Shown here: piece by piece, positions 1 through 9,464 of the stretch
Layout: each line of letters begins with the position of its first letter
How positions within the stretch are numbered: the stretch's first letter is position 1
Assembly: GCF_022376445.1 (NCBI RefSeq)
Contig: NW_025955628.1
Span: forward strand, 1 to 17,720
Length of the DNA: 17,720 bases
Reading direction: 5' to 3'
Source of the DNA: Fomitopsis serialis
Taxonomy: Eukaryota > Basidiomycota > Agaricomycetes > Polyporales > Fomitopsidaceae
The notes under the pieces: model-generated
The model's input: only the letters and a program-made list of their open reading frames with translations
The model's database searches: none
Told to the model about the DNA's origin: nothing
Made by a program: the position numbers and the translations under genes

Positions 1-940
1 CACCGACACCTGCTCAACCAGCGAACACACCTCCGAGCCAACCCACCAGCGCTCCTGCAGATCATCGTCCAGCCACACAGGTGGACCCCCAAGAGCTGAC
101 GTGCCGGCACCGACACCCACCACTAATCCGTCCGCCGCTGATGCCAGCCAGTCGCTAACAGCGAGGGATGCCGCGGCACAGGCAACATTACGCAGGCTGG
201 GACTCTCACCTCGTAATACGACCGCATTTGATGCGACACCGTCGCATGCCTCCACATCCGCGGCGGGCGCTACACCGACTGTGCCTGCGGCGGGTGCTCC
301 ATCTGGTCAAGGCGAGGGCTCGAGGCGCGATTCCAACCAGCCTATCGATGGCCGCCGGGATGTGGTACCCTCCTTGATCCCGCTCTACGATCTCTTCTCG
401 CGTCCACCCCCTCACCCAGCGGCGTATATGTCATATGGCAACCAGCACGCCCTTCGCGTCCCGTTACAAGCCCACTCGCAGTTAGCTAATGCGCGAGCAT
501 CATCGCATCAGGGCGACTTACGGCCCGCGCGCTCCTCGGGCTCGACGGCGTCTGCGCACACGCCGCTTGCGCAGCTCCCAGCGACGCTTACGGACGAACA
601 GCTCGCGCGGCTCGACCGCGTTACGCGCGAGGCTATCGACGAACGCTTGCGTGTCCTGGAGGGGGTCTCGGGCGCCGTGCATCGGTGTATCGAAGAGCTG
701 ACACGCGTCCGGAGTGTCTTACCTGCGGCTGGACACGCCGGACCTGCGAGCGCGAGCGGACAGACGCAAACACGGGAGCGCCCGGCTGGCCCGACGAGTG
801 AAGCAACACCGGGTGAAGGCTCTGCATTCCTTGGGCGACAGGCTGACGCGGTCGCGGGTACGCCGAACGGTGCGGCGTCGGCGCCTGCGGTCGGACCCGC
901 CCAAACACCAGCGCCTGCAGGCTCGGAATCGAGCACATAG
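1..940 (+). CDS. C-terminal part of a Hrd1/synoviolin-like E3 ubiquitin ligase (5' truncated)
   Basis: The reading frame ends at TAG 938-940 and runs off the left edge. The best model joins 3..80 to 152..940 through a 71-bp intron (GTGGAC donor, CCAG acceptor, CTAAT branch-like site near 123). This switches frame so that the Pro/Thr-rich composition continues on both sides. Most of the protein is low-complexity Pro/Ala/Ser/Thr-rich. A single ordered helix pair is encoded at about 587-720, with the motif TREAIDERLRVLEGVSGAV followed by RCIEELTRVRSVLP. This resembles the C-terminal helix of Hrd1/SYVN1, the ER-membrane RING ligase of ER-associated degradation. The membrane segments and RING domain would lie left of the window, so the family call is inference from the tail alone. 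It could be another protein with a similar coiled helix. It converges on the AIM41-like gene with 177 bp between stops. Confidence 0.6.
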   Translation, partial: TDTCSTSEHTSEPTHQRSCRSSSSHTGGPPRADVPAPTPTTNPSAADASQSLTARDAAAQATLRRLGLSPRNTTAFDATPSHASTSAAGATPTVPAAGAPSGQGEGSRRDSNQPIDGRRDVVPSLIPLYDLFSRPPPHPAAYMSYGNQHALRVPLQAHSQLANARASSHQGDLRPARSSGSTASAHTPLAQLPATLTDEQLARLDRVTREAIDERLRVLEGVSGAVHRCIEELTRVRSVLPAAGHAGPASASGQTQTRERPAGPTSEATPGEGSAFLGRQADAVAGTPNGAASAPAVGPAQTPAPAGSESST

Positions 941-1117
941 TTGTGGCGGTCAGCGTTTCCCCTGGCATAGTGATCCGTTCCATGTAGCATTCCGGACTGT
1001 CTCAATCCACTGTCGATCTGTTGTGTTTCGTGTTTGTGTCAGAGGAGGGTTTCATTCTACGCACGCATCGTGTACGATACTCAGGAATATAAATATGTGC
1101 ACATTCGGAGACACGGC

Positions 1118-1927
1118 TCATGCGGATGTGGATGTCTTGGCCGAGGTCAATAGCGCTTCTGCCCTGCTACTAGCAAAAGCCCCGTCAACATTTGAGCTGT
1201 CCACCTTGGTATACAACCGCGCGAGCAATAGTCCCTTAGCCTTCTTCGCATTCGGCTCCGAGACCAACTCTGGGTATTCGTTCAAAGTGTCCTGGATTGC
1301 CTTGTCGATGTCGGCTTCCGACAGCAGTGGTGGAAGCAGTGCCTGAAGAAGTTCTGCTTCCTGCTTTTCTTTGGCAGCCAAGTCCGCCCTTGACGCCTTT
1401 TCGTACTGGCCGGCGGAATCCAACTGTAGCGTGATGAGAGGATAATTCATGACGGCAGTAAGAGTTCATCAGGATTTACCCTTCGTTTGAGTCCCTGCCT
1501 CATGAGTCCTACGATGACGGCAGAGGAGGCGGGACCCTTGTGTTTGGGGGCCTTGTCCGCTGCATACACCTCCGATAATACGGACTGACATGGAATCATG
1601 ATAAGCTCGAGTTGCAGTCTTGATGTCTGCCACTTACGCGAAGAAGCGTTGACTTCACAGAGTCCTTAGCCTTTCCTACGTGTCAGGACAGAGTAGGACG
1701 TGCAGAGACGTCCGCATCACCTTCATGGCTGCTTTTAGCTCAGACATAAGCTGTGCACGCATTCCTGATACAGAAGATGAGATAGTCATTAGCTGACTCC
1801 TGCTCTGCACTCAAAACTCACCTTCCCCCTCGCTTGTTGTCCCCATGAACCGGCTATTCGACACCACGACAGGTCTCCGTAGGGCATTTCGGAGGACCAG
1901 TCTTCGAGCAATTGACAATGCCGACAT
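1118..1927 (-). CDS. AIM41: Aim41-like mitochondrial GatB/YqeY-domain protein
   Basis: Five exons: 1927..1822, 1764..1721, 1670..1638, 1584..1480 and 1423..1118. The introns are 57, 50, 53 and 56 bp, all GT-AG, and the joined frame encodes 197 aa. Residues 1-32 look like a mitochondrial presequence: Arg at 8, 9, 13, 17, 18 and 25 and no acidic residue. The YqeY domain follows, opening with RAQLMSELKAAMKAKDSVKS. Later come LKRRLDSAGQYEKASRADLA, KEKQEAELLQALLPPLLSE and the C-terminal KGLLLARLYTKVDSSNVDG. These match the conserved order of YqeY/Aim41 proteins, whose GatB/YqeY fold is shared with the tail of amidotransferase subunit B; the exact role of Aim41 is not settled. The start at 1927 was chosen because it puts the presequence directly before the domain. 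A transposon end lies 94 bp upstream of the ATG, so the promoter has probably been altered. Confidence 0.88.
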
Positions 1928-2020
1928 GTTTTCACAGAACCAGCAAGAAGGCGAGAGATACGATGAAGTTATACGACTAAACGTTGCACGCAGACACGCT
2001 CTGTGGGTGCCGCGACGGTC

Positions 2021-2028
2021 GAGACACT
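2021..2028. repeat. Left target-site duplication, GAGACACT
   Basis: This 8-bp sequence is repeated exactly at 9172-9179, directly outside the two inverted ends of the central element. The flanking bases differ (C before the left copy, A before the right copy), so the duplication is exactly 8 bp. Eight-bp duplications are typical of hAT and KDZ-type DNA transposons. Confidence 0.85.
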
Positions 2029-2146
2029 TAGGCTCGTGACCAGCGTTTCGAACTCCGATGAGCGTTCGAAGAACGGCTGGTACAACTGGGCGCGCGCTTA
2101 GGGGGGTCCCGTATATGGTAAGTTGTGAGTTGGAACTTAGAGAAAT
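2029..2146. repeat. Left terminal inverted repeat region
   Basis: Three blocks are shared in inverted orientation with the right end: the outer 15 bp (12 matches), the perfect 28-mer at 2083-2110 and the 12-mer at 2135-2146. The 28-mer begins CAACTGGGCGCGCGC and ends in a six-G run followed by TCCC. Between the outer block and the 28-mer are two near-direct copies, AGCGTTTCGAA at 2042-2052 and AGCGTTCGAA at 2061-2070, spaced 19 bp apart. These are possible protein-binding sites. Confidence 0.88.
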
Positions 2147-2251
2147 CGCGCGCATCGTCTTTGGGAGCGCGAGGACGACCTCTGGTACTTGAGAGCTTTA
2201 CTCTGGGCTTTTTCTTTGGCGACAATTCATGTTTTCTGTGTCTCTTCAATG

Positions 2252-5057
2252 TTACTCCATACAACCAGTCAAGATCGTGTAAGCTAGCATGTACAGTATA
2301 CAAATCGAGTCGCATTCGCTCCTTATACCAACCTCGAGTGATCTATGTACCCTCGCCAGACCTACGGATGCGATCCGACCCCGCGGACATCCAGTTGAAG
2401 GAACCCAGAAGGAGTCGTACGATTGAGACCCCGTCATGTCAGCACTGTGTCCCGAGGCTCCCACAAAGCGACGGCCGTCCAAGTCACCCGCGCGTCCTAC
2501 CGCCGGTTGAGCGCGGTCGTGCTGAACAGAGACCTCGCGGTCGACGATCGTTACCTGACCCGATGTGGATGGTGTGGTAGTAGTGGAGGTACATGGAGGG
2601 CCCGTAGGTGCGTGATGATCGCCGAGCGCGAGAGGAGGAGAGCTGGAGGTCTCGACTGGGACTGCCGGCGATGCGGTCGACGCAGTTGGGGCAGTCGTCT
2701 TACGCATCCGCTTGGTCGGTCGTGGCGCGATCCTGCTGCCGTCTGAATGCGTGGTGTCTGCAGATGGCGCGTCGAGGTCGTCACCAGAAGCGCGCTTCTG
2801 CGCAGATGAGGGCGTAGAGGTCGAGCCACTCGCTACGGACGCAAGCTGGGGCTCGACTGCATGGACGGCGGAGTCGTCTGTTGACGTGTTTCCTGCGCAT
2901 GTAGATCGTGTGGCTGGCGGCATCGTCGCTGCAGGTGAGGATAGCGATGTTGTCGCCTGCCCTGCCTTGGACTTCTTCGGCGGCGGCGTGAACACAACGT
3001 CGAGCGACTCCATGTGAGACATTAGCTCCGTCCCGTACTTGTCCCACCAGATCCAGGTCGACTTGAGGATCGCCGTGAGGCTCTCGCGCGGCAGAGAGCC
3101 CGCGGATGCCAGCCGTTCAACTGTTGCATCGTCCAAAATGGCCGTCGAGTCGTACTGTGCCTTCGCATGGTCGCGAGTGAAGACGCTGTCTCGCCATTCG
3201 TACAGGCTGAGCTGTGTCTTGACATCGGGCAGGCCTCGAGGCATTCTTCCAGCCTTTGCAGCCTTCGTCGTGGCAGTCGGACGTGTGCGATTGAATAAAG
3301 TCGTGTTGCATATGTCGCAGCAAGGACCCGAGGCAGCTGGACACATTTATGTGAGCTGAAGGACTGGGCCACGGACACTACTCACCTTTGTACGGGCTCT
3401 CGAAAACCTCGGCCCAGACACGCCGTCTGCAGTGGGTACTCTGCACAAACGTGTGCAGGCCTTCGTCAAGAGACTCGGGATCGAGCGGAGGCTGTTTGCC
3501 TTGTGGGGGTGCGTCCTTCCTAGACGAGCCACCTCGGTTCACACCGTGCAAGTCCGCGTAATCCTTGCCGGCTTTGACTTGTGGGCCAGTTTTGCGCTTG
3601 CGTCCGCGTACCGCCGAGGTCTTTCCCTTCTTGTTTGCATTGTTGACCGCTGACTCGTCAGTACTCTGCGACGCTAATAGGTCTGCAGAGTAGGCAGTGC
3701 GCTCGACAATCAGGACGGCGAGGCCGTCCCGCCCTCGCCCCCTTGCAGCGCGACCTGCACGCTGGACAAAATTTGAGAATGTTACCGGGAGCTTCCACTG
3801 CACGACAACGTCAATGTCGGGGATGTCGCAGCCCTGTGGCAACCACGTAAGACTCCGAGACAGACTTCTCATTGATGGATCATAACTCACCATGCCTGCA
3901 GCCTCGGTGCAGATCATAATCCGAATGGAACCCTCACGGAATGCGGCCATTGCGGCTGTGCGGTATTCAGGTGAGAGTGTCGCATTGAACGGCCGGATGA
4001 TATCTGCTGACAAGGTGGTGTCGGGGTCTGCGGACGTATGGCTCCGGACCTCCTTGACGAGGTAGTCGATAATCTCCGTGCCCGTATTGATGTTGTCCAC
4101 GTAGATCCATGTTTTCGGTACATCAGTTGCTTGTTTGGCTGACTGCGGGATGACGAATTCAAGGTCCCGGTAGGTGTTCAGAGGGTGTTCGGCAGCACGG
4201 ACAACGAGGGCAACGTTCGAGCGATCATTGCCCATGTTGATGAAGCGACTACCTCCTTTTGGGAAGTGGAGCTTACTTTGAATGTCTCTGCGGACACGTC
4301 CAGTAAGGGTTGCAGTGACAGCGATGACAGGTGTTCTGCGTGGCAAGAATGCACGGATGACACCCAGTGACGCGTACTTCTTCCGAAAATCAGCTCCCCA
4401 ATGGGACACACAGTGCGCTTCATCGACGACAAGCGAGATAATGTTGCGTGTGAACTTCGAGTTCCGGAGGATACGGTTGATGAAGGTACGTGACTGCAAC
4501 ATCTCCGGCGATGCGAGGATAATTTGGTACTTCATAGCAAGGATGTCCTGAGTGGTGGTGAGTTGATACTTCGTCAAAATGGCTGTGAACGAAACACTCA
4601 CCTTCACCACAGCAGGCGAGCAGGATCCGTGTTGGCTACTGACAGCTACAGCATTGAGACCGAATTGGTCTTTGAACGTTGTCACCTGTCCAATTTTCAG
4701 TGACATGGAAGCTCCGAGCCTCGGACGTCAACATACCATCTCGTCCTCCAGAGCGAGAAGCGGTGACACCATAATGGTAACCTTCGGTTGCCCATCGGGC
4801 CAGAGGTGCGCACCCGCGGCTATGGCAGTCTTCCCTGATCCTGTCGCAGCCTGTATGATCGTGTCGACTCCCTCAAGCTGTGCACGAACACCTTCAACTT
4901 GGAAAGCTCGAGGCTTCCAGTGGTAACTTTTCTCCATGAGCTCTGACAGTTTGCTCACTTCGTCTTCTGTCAGGGGTCGACGCTGCCGTCCTGTGACAGG
5001 CTTTCCCCCACGCTTCGCCCAGCCACGTCGATTAGGGTCTTTGTGTCGAGGGAGCAT
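2252..5057 (-). CDS. RecQ-like ATP-dependent DNA helicase carried by the transposon
   Basis: Five exons: 5057..4737, 4685..4602, 4547..3891, 3833..3386 and 3336..2252. The introns are 51, 54, 57 and 49 bp, and the frame encodes 864 aa. A Q-motif Gln at residue 53 precedes Walker A ATGSGKT (71-77). DEAH lies at 177-180 in VVDEAHCVSHW, AVTATLT near 211, then GMGCDIPDIDVVVQWKLP across an exon junction. QRAGRAARG (from about 378) holds the arginine finger. CRRRVW followed by CCDIC resembles the RecQ zinc-binding module. No clear winged-helix or HRDC domain is seen; the tail is Pro/Ser/Thr-rich. RecQ enzymes unwind DNA in the 3'-5' direction. The gene lies wholly inside the inverted ends, divergent from the DUF6589 gene. 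The start at 5057 (MLPRHKDP) is the Met nearest the domain. The C-terminus is uncertain: an optional intron 2554..2497 would give a stop at 2434 instead of 2252. Confidence 0.9.
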
Positions 5058-5247
5058 GCTTCTCGTTCGATGAGTAGTTAGACAGGCGAAGTAGCGAGTT
5101 GTAGGGCTGGCAGTGATGGTTGGAATGTTCAAGTCGAGACGCGCAAAGTGTGGCCACAATATCAGCCTTTTTATTTGCCACTCATTGCTACAACATACTA
5201 CTCTGTACATTGCTCCTCCGAGTCCATTCTCGCAACTCCGTGAACAT
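5058..5247. promoter_or_regulatory. Divergent promoter between the helicase and DUF6589 genes
   Basis: This 190-bp gap separates the two chosen start codons and must hold both promoters unless the transcripts overlap. An AT-rich stretch, CTTTTTATTTGCC, lies near 5168 upstream of the DUF6589 start. The DUF6589 frame stays open up to 5113, so a longer N-terminus reaching into this region is possible. The layout would give coupled expression of the two element genes. Confidence 0.55.
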
Positions 5248-8200
5248 ATGCCTGGCCCACCAATGGGTGATCTCCCTCTGGCTCTCCGGGGCCTCATCTC
5301 GATGTCGCCGCTACCCCCATCATCGCCTCCAGCTCGAAGTTCACCGCTTCCGAACCCAACTTACGAGTCCGAGTCTACCGTGGCTGACTCGCCAGTCCTC
5401 CCGACTGCTACACCTTCTGTTCGCCGTGATTCTGCGGCGGGTGACAATCCAAGGACCCCTGAACAGCGAAACATTGGAGCCCTGGCCGCGCCCGAGCTGC
5501 AAGTTCCTGCGTTTCCGTTTCGCCTGCCCAGCGGTCAGCCGCAGACGCCTCCGCCGCATTCGCGCACTCACCAAAATGACCCCGATGACTCTCATCATCT
5601 GAGCAGTGATGGTCTAATCCGTTCGACGCCTGTCATAGGCAGTTCAGCCACACGCCGTAGGATCGCTCGCTCAAAAGGTCAGAAGAAACGTAAGCAAACA
5701 CTTCAAGATCAGCGCAAAGAAAGAGCAGCCAATGCAGCTTACCATTCGGCCGTGCTCGGAGAGAGCATCCACAGTGCAGCTGTTGGTCCAAGTACCACAG
5801 TGATTGGTGGGGATTCTGATGGCGAACTGGACAACTTCGATCCCAATCAGATCTGCGTGTCTCGCGAGGACCACCTTGCTTTGGTACTCACCTACCTCCG
5901 AAGGCAGGATGTCACCTGGGGAGATCTCGTTCTCTATGTCTCCGACCCTGCTTCGAAGAAGGGTGACGAGCGGTTTGATGGCATGTTCGCGATCCCCGGA
6001 CGAGTCGAGGCGGTCTTGAATCACTGGACATCCTCGCAGAATAGCCCCACGGCTCGCAGTGCGATCCATGCATGGATCCTCGACTACGTGAAACGACACA
6101 TTGCTCACGAGGGTCACCAGGCGACGCGAGATGGCCTACTTCAGTCACGGAAGATGGTGGTTGACGAGGCATTCGCGTTGCAGTTCAGCTTGACGGGGCT
6201 ATATGATCGCCTGCGTGCGCTCTGCCCGACAATGGCTGGAATGCTCCGGGAGTTCTCAATGACAACCCGGCAGATGAAGACGCTTACCGTGAAATCGGAG
6301 CGACGGAATGAGCAGGTTCGTCCCAATGTAACTGTCCTTCTGGCACATCATTGATTCCAGATGCCCCTTCAGCGTGTTGGTGCTGCATTGATGAGCCTCT
6401 TGGGCGAGCGAAGCCAGAATAATAGCTATGCAAAGCACGTTGTCGGGCTGTATCTGTACGCATCTGGTGCACAGCGCCAGACAATCAGTGTCCTTTCGCA
6501 TATAGGACTATGCAGTAGCTATACCAGCATTGCTGGGACCTCCTCCACCATCCGTAATCCTCCAAACACTTCTACCGACCCTGGGGACCTTGATGGTGTC
6601 GACGACGGTGTCCCAGAGCCAGCCATGCATGCACAGAATGGAGACGCACCAAATCATATACACGGTGGCAATGCACCTCAGGAGACCTTGGCTCAGTCCT
6701 TGGAATCAGACGACGACTTGAGTGGCATTGACGAAAACGAGCCCGACGAAGGAGGTGGTCGTGCATCAATACCTCCCTCTGAACGACGCGCAGGTCTCCT
6801 TCGGCGTTTATCCGAAGCATGTCGCAGTAGCGCGCGAGCGCAGGTCCGCATCCACGAACTCGGACACGTCTACGATAATATCAATTGGGTTCTCAATGCT
6901 GCTGAGCAGACCATGGGTCACAAGAGCTCCATGGAAAGCGGGACATGCGCCACCGTTTTTCCTCTATTCGAGGCACCACCAGCCGACATGAAGACTTCTG
7001 ACTTCATGAACACGTTTGCAAACGCGCCACCGCTCTCTCGTGAAGACATACTCCTTAATCCTACTGAAATCAACCAACTCGACTCGTTTCTTGAACACAC
7101 GCTGCTGCGGATCATTGTCTCGCACGGTGGGGACGGATTTGCGCGGTTCTCTGAGGAGGTCGACGACCTGCAACCGAAGACAGTCGACTGCATCCCTCTC
7201 CACGAGACGGACGTGTACCCACTTCGTGCAATGAACATCGAGGAAGCGACGGTGAAGGGCAATGCCGAGGTCTTGCAGGCCATCTTTTCTGAGCTGGGAC
7301 ACGACATCAGCACGCCGGCCTTCACGGACACTGTCAAAGTGGTGTTCGGCGACCAGCTATCCGTTGCTCGTGTGCGAGCTGTCATCAACAATCGTGCGGG
7401 CCATGATTCATTCGCCAACTCATACCTTTTCACTGCCTTTGCTCCGGGCTTCTTCCATTACCAGATGGCCGCTGCTCATGGATTACTCGAGACTCACTGG
7501 GGAAGCCCTAGCCTTGGTCTTCATGATCCGGCCTCGCTCGTCTGGCACAACACAGTCTTGGATCGTAAGCCATTCATCCTCAGCAATCGCCCGCCATATC
7601 GAGTCGGACGCGATCTCATTTTCCATTCACTATACGGCCGCATTATCCACTGCTTAGAGCTTGTCTCTGCGTGTGACGACCTCGAAGAATACTCGTATGC
7701 TGTCACTCTCGACGACCTGAAGCAACATGCCCGAGAGATTATGCACCGGTTTGTCAACCCAGCCGCCATCTCGACACTGCGCAGTGCGCGCGCACGCGAA
7801 GCCCTTCACAATTCCCTCGCCTCCGAGTCGGGTCTAGGATCGGAGTCGACACCGCAGCTTACACAAGGCGACATGGTGTACGAGAATGCGTGCCTCTTCC
7901 TCCGTGATGCACTCATCCTACGCGAAATGAACGACTCGATCAAGGCCGGCGACTCTGGCCGGCTTGTCATCATTCTGAAGGTTTTGGCACTGAGCTACCG
8001 AGGGAGTGGACGAACTAAGTACGCACAGGAGCTTCTGTTCCTAATACACAATCTTACTCATGTATGGCCGAAGCCATTGAAGTACGTCATTGTGTCCTTC
8101 CGATCTTACGAAATCCTATTATAATTGACAATGACAACACGAACAGGGAGATCATCATGAAGAATTGGCTTGTCAACACTACGGGCAAGGCAAATCACTG

Positions 8201-8920
8201 GCTACCTGTCGACCTACTGCAAGAACATAACAACCTGTGGACAAAGGTCAGCTGCATGCACCGACTGCAAATCGACTGGAATGGACACTCACTGCTCCGA
8301 ATGTACAGACAATATACAGCGCGCAGGGCAGCGGCGCATCCTGGGATTGGCTCGAGATGATCTCGCCGTGCATCAATGTTCTCCGACATCTGGTGACAAA
8401 TATGAATGATGCCCTGGGTTCGAGGCAAGGGACGAAGCACGCCGCACCTAACATCGCCCGGGACATCGAAGCCCTTCGACACTCATTGGCAGAGGCTCGC
8501 GTGTACGAGATTCAGCCCGGCCGAGTCATCGAAGGAGATAAGGGGAGTATACCTAACGTGGTTTCTGCTGGTCTCTTACAGCTGGCAGGACCACTGGCCG
8601 AGTACAACAAGTCATTTCGGTTGCTCAAAGACCGCCGCCGTCGCACCGAACCACTGATCAGTGTGAAGGCTCCCACAACCACGACTGCGACCATAGCAAC
8701 ACAAAGCGAAGGGCCAGATGGCCCTGCTCGTGTTTCGATAGCCTCTGCATCACAAACCGTGGGCAGTAGCCCCGCAGAGGCGCAGGTCGCAGACGAAACC
8801 GCATTCGAAGGCGATGATTCGGAGGGCATGGATGAACTCGAACTGGTTGCAGAATGGCTGCAGCCGCAGCAATTTTTCTCGTTAGATAATGAGGAGGACG
8901 TAGATATATTTTCTGACTAG
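5248..8920 (+). CDS. DUF6589 protein, candidate transposase of the element
   Basis: Four exons: 5248..6315, 6361..8081, 8147..8246 and 8309..8920. The introns are 45, 65 and 62 bp, and the frame encodes 1,166 aa. Residues 1-150 are Pro/Ser-rich, followed by a basic RRRIARSKGQKKRKQ-type segment that could be a nuclear signal. The family core covers about 500-1100. Landmarks are VYDNINW (Asp528), VVFGDQLSVARVRAV (Asp687), APGFFHYQMAAAHGLLETHWG, KNWLVNTTGK, VDLLQEHNN (Glu956), GASWDWLEMISPC and LAGPLAEYN. These are hallmarks of DUF6589, a family common in Agaricomycete genomes with no assigned function that I know of. I infer an RNase H-like transposase because it sits within inverted ends and has well-spaced acidic residues set after hydrophobic segments. 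An acidic linker (about 415-500) interrupts the core. ATG 5248 was preferred; 5113 is an in-frame alternative. Confidence 0.87.
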
Positions 8921-9016
8921 TAGTACAGAGGGCAATTGCGCCGTGCAACATCGACTAAGAGTCGTCCGCCGCATCCACCAAGCGATCGTCTCGTTCCTCT
9001 GAGAGCGCGTTGCGCA

Positions 9017-9171
9017 ATTTCTCTAAGTCCCGGTTCACACGGGGTACCAAATCGGGGACCCCCCTAAGCGCGCGCCCAGTTGGCCCAGTCCGTAGGGTGA
9101 CTGCTCGCCTTTTCAATCTCCGCCCTCTCAAGGCGAGCACGTGAACCCTTCCGGAACTGGTATCGAGTCTA
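9017..9171. repeat. Right terminal inverted repeat region
   Basis: This is the inverted counterpart of 2029-2146: 12-mer at 9017-9028, perfect 28-mer at 9055-9082, and outer block ending at 9171 with GAGTCTA. The 28-mer sits 89 bp from this end but only 54 bp from the left end. Most of the extra length is a hairpin at 9102-9139. Confidence 0.88.
9102..9139. repeat. Subterminal hairpin unique to the right end
   Basis: TGCTCGCCTT (9102-9111) pairs perfectly with AAGGCGAGCA (9130-9139) across an 18-nt loop. It lies between the 28-mer and the outer block of the right end and has no counterpart at the left end. It may mark end polarity or be a remnant of a small insertion. Confidence 0.75.
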
Positions 9172-9179
9172 GAGACACT
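9172..9179. repeat. Right target-site duplication, GAGACACT
   Basis: Exact copy of 2021-2028, abutting the right end of the element. Together the pair marks the insertion site in the ancestral AIM41 upstream region. Confidence 0.85.
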
Positions 9180-9335
9180 CGTCGCTCGAATTCAAGCTGC
9201 CACCTCTGCGCGATCATGTGACTGGGATGTGGTGGCGCGCGCCGCGCTCATTGCTCAACCTGACCCTACTCCATAGTTTGACGCTGTTCCAATCTCACCC
9301 ACTGCGATTTTTTCATACTCATTCACCGTAACACT

Positions 9336-9464
9336 ATGGTCGTCAAACCTGACAGAGGGAAGAACTGGGAATCACTGTGCGCGAACCGCTTGATCTGTAT
9401 GATTTGGGCTCCAATCCTAGTACCTCTTACGCTCACCGTTTCAGATTGGTCACCATCAGGTTAG
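9336..9464 (+). CDS. Short ORF, possible first exon of an unidentified gene
   Basis: ATG at 9336 opens a 42-aa frame beginning MVVKPDRGKNWESLC and containing a hydrophobic segment ICMIWAPILVPLTLTV. The frame hits TAG at 9462, just after a good fungal donor (CAG|GTTAGT at 9459/9460), so it could be a first exon. A possible acceptor CCTTAG near 9602 leads only to a short open stretch ending in a stop. I do not recognise the peptide. It lies just beyond the transposon and may be the original upstream neighbour of the AIM41-like gene. Confidence 0.22.
   Translation: MVVKPDRGKNWESLCANRLICMIWAPILVPLTLTVSDWSPSG

Larger units (their letters stand above)
2029..9171. mobile_element. DNA transposon carrying a RecQ-like helicase and a DUF6589 protein
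   Basis: A 7,143-bp unit bounded by an 8-bp direct duplication. The left end reads TAGGCTCGTGACCAG. The right end, reverse-complemented, reads TAGACTCGATACCAG, a 12 of 15 match. Further in, a 28-bp perfect inverted repeat occurs at 2083-2110 and 9055-9082, and a 12-bp one (ACTTAGAGAAAT) at 2135-2146 and 9017-9028. The only genes inside are the divergent helicase and DUF6589 genes, which fill the unit almost from end to end. Both have long intact frames with plausible introns, so the copy may be functional or young. I know no named superfamily with this gene pair. The 8-bp duplication and TAG ends are compatible with the hAT/KDZ range, but no hAT dimerisation domain or KDZ signature was seen. 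Confidence 0.9.

Noticed and set aside
2252..5057. Subtelomeric telomere-linked RecQ helicase
   Set aside because: No telomeric repeats are seen, the gene is flanked by housekeeping-type genes, and it lies inside transposon ends.
5341..5598. Minus-strand frame within the DUF6589 gene
   Set aside because: It is a shadow of the well-supported plus-strand exon and has no motif of its own.
2083..9082. 28-bp inverted repeats as the actual ends of the transposon
   Set aside because: No direct duplication flanks them, whereas the TAG(G/A)CTCG tips further out are flanked by a perfect 8-bp duplication.
2029..9171. Helitron, suggested by the helicase, the right-end hairpin and a terminus near CTA
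   Set aside because: Helitrons make no target duplication, lack inverted ends and encode a Rep/Pif1-type protein. Here there are an 8-bp duplication, inverted ends and a RecQ-like helicase.
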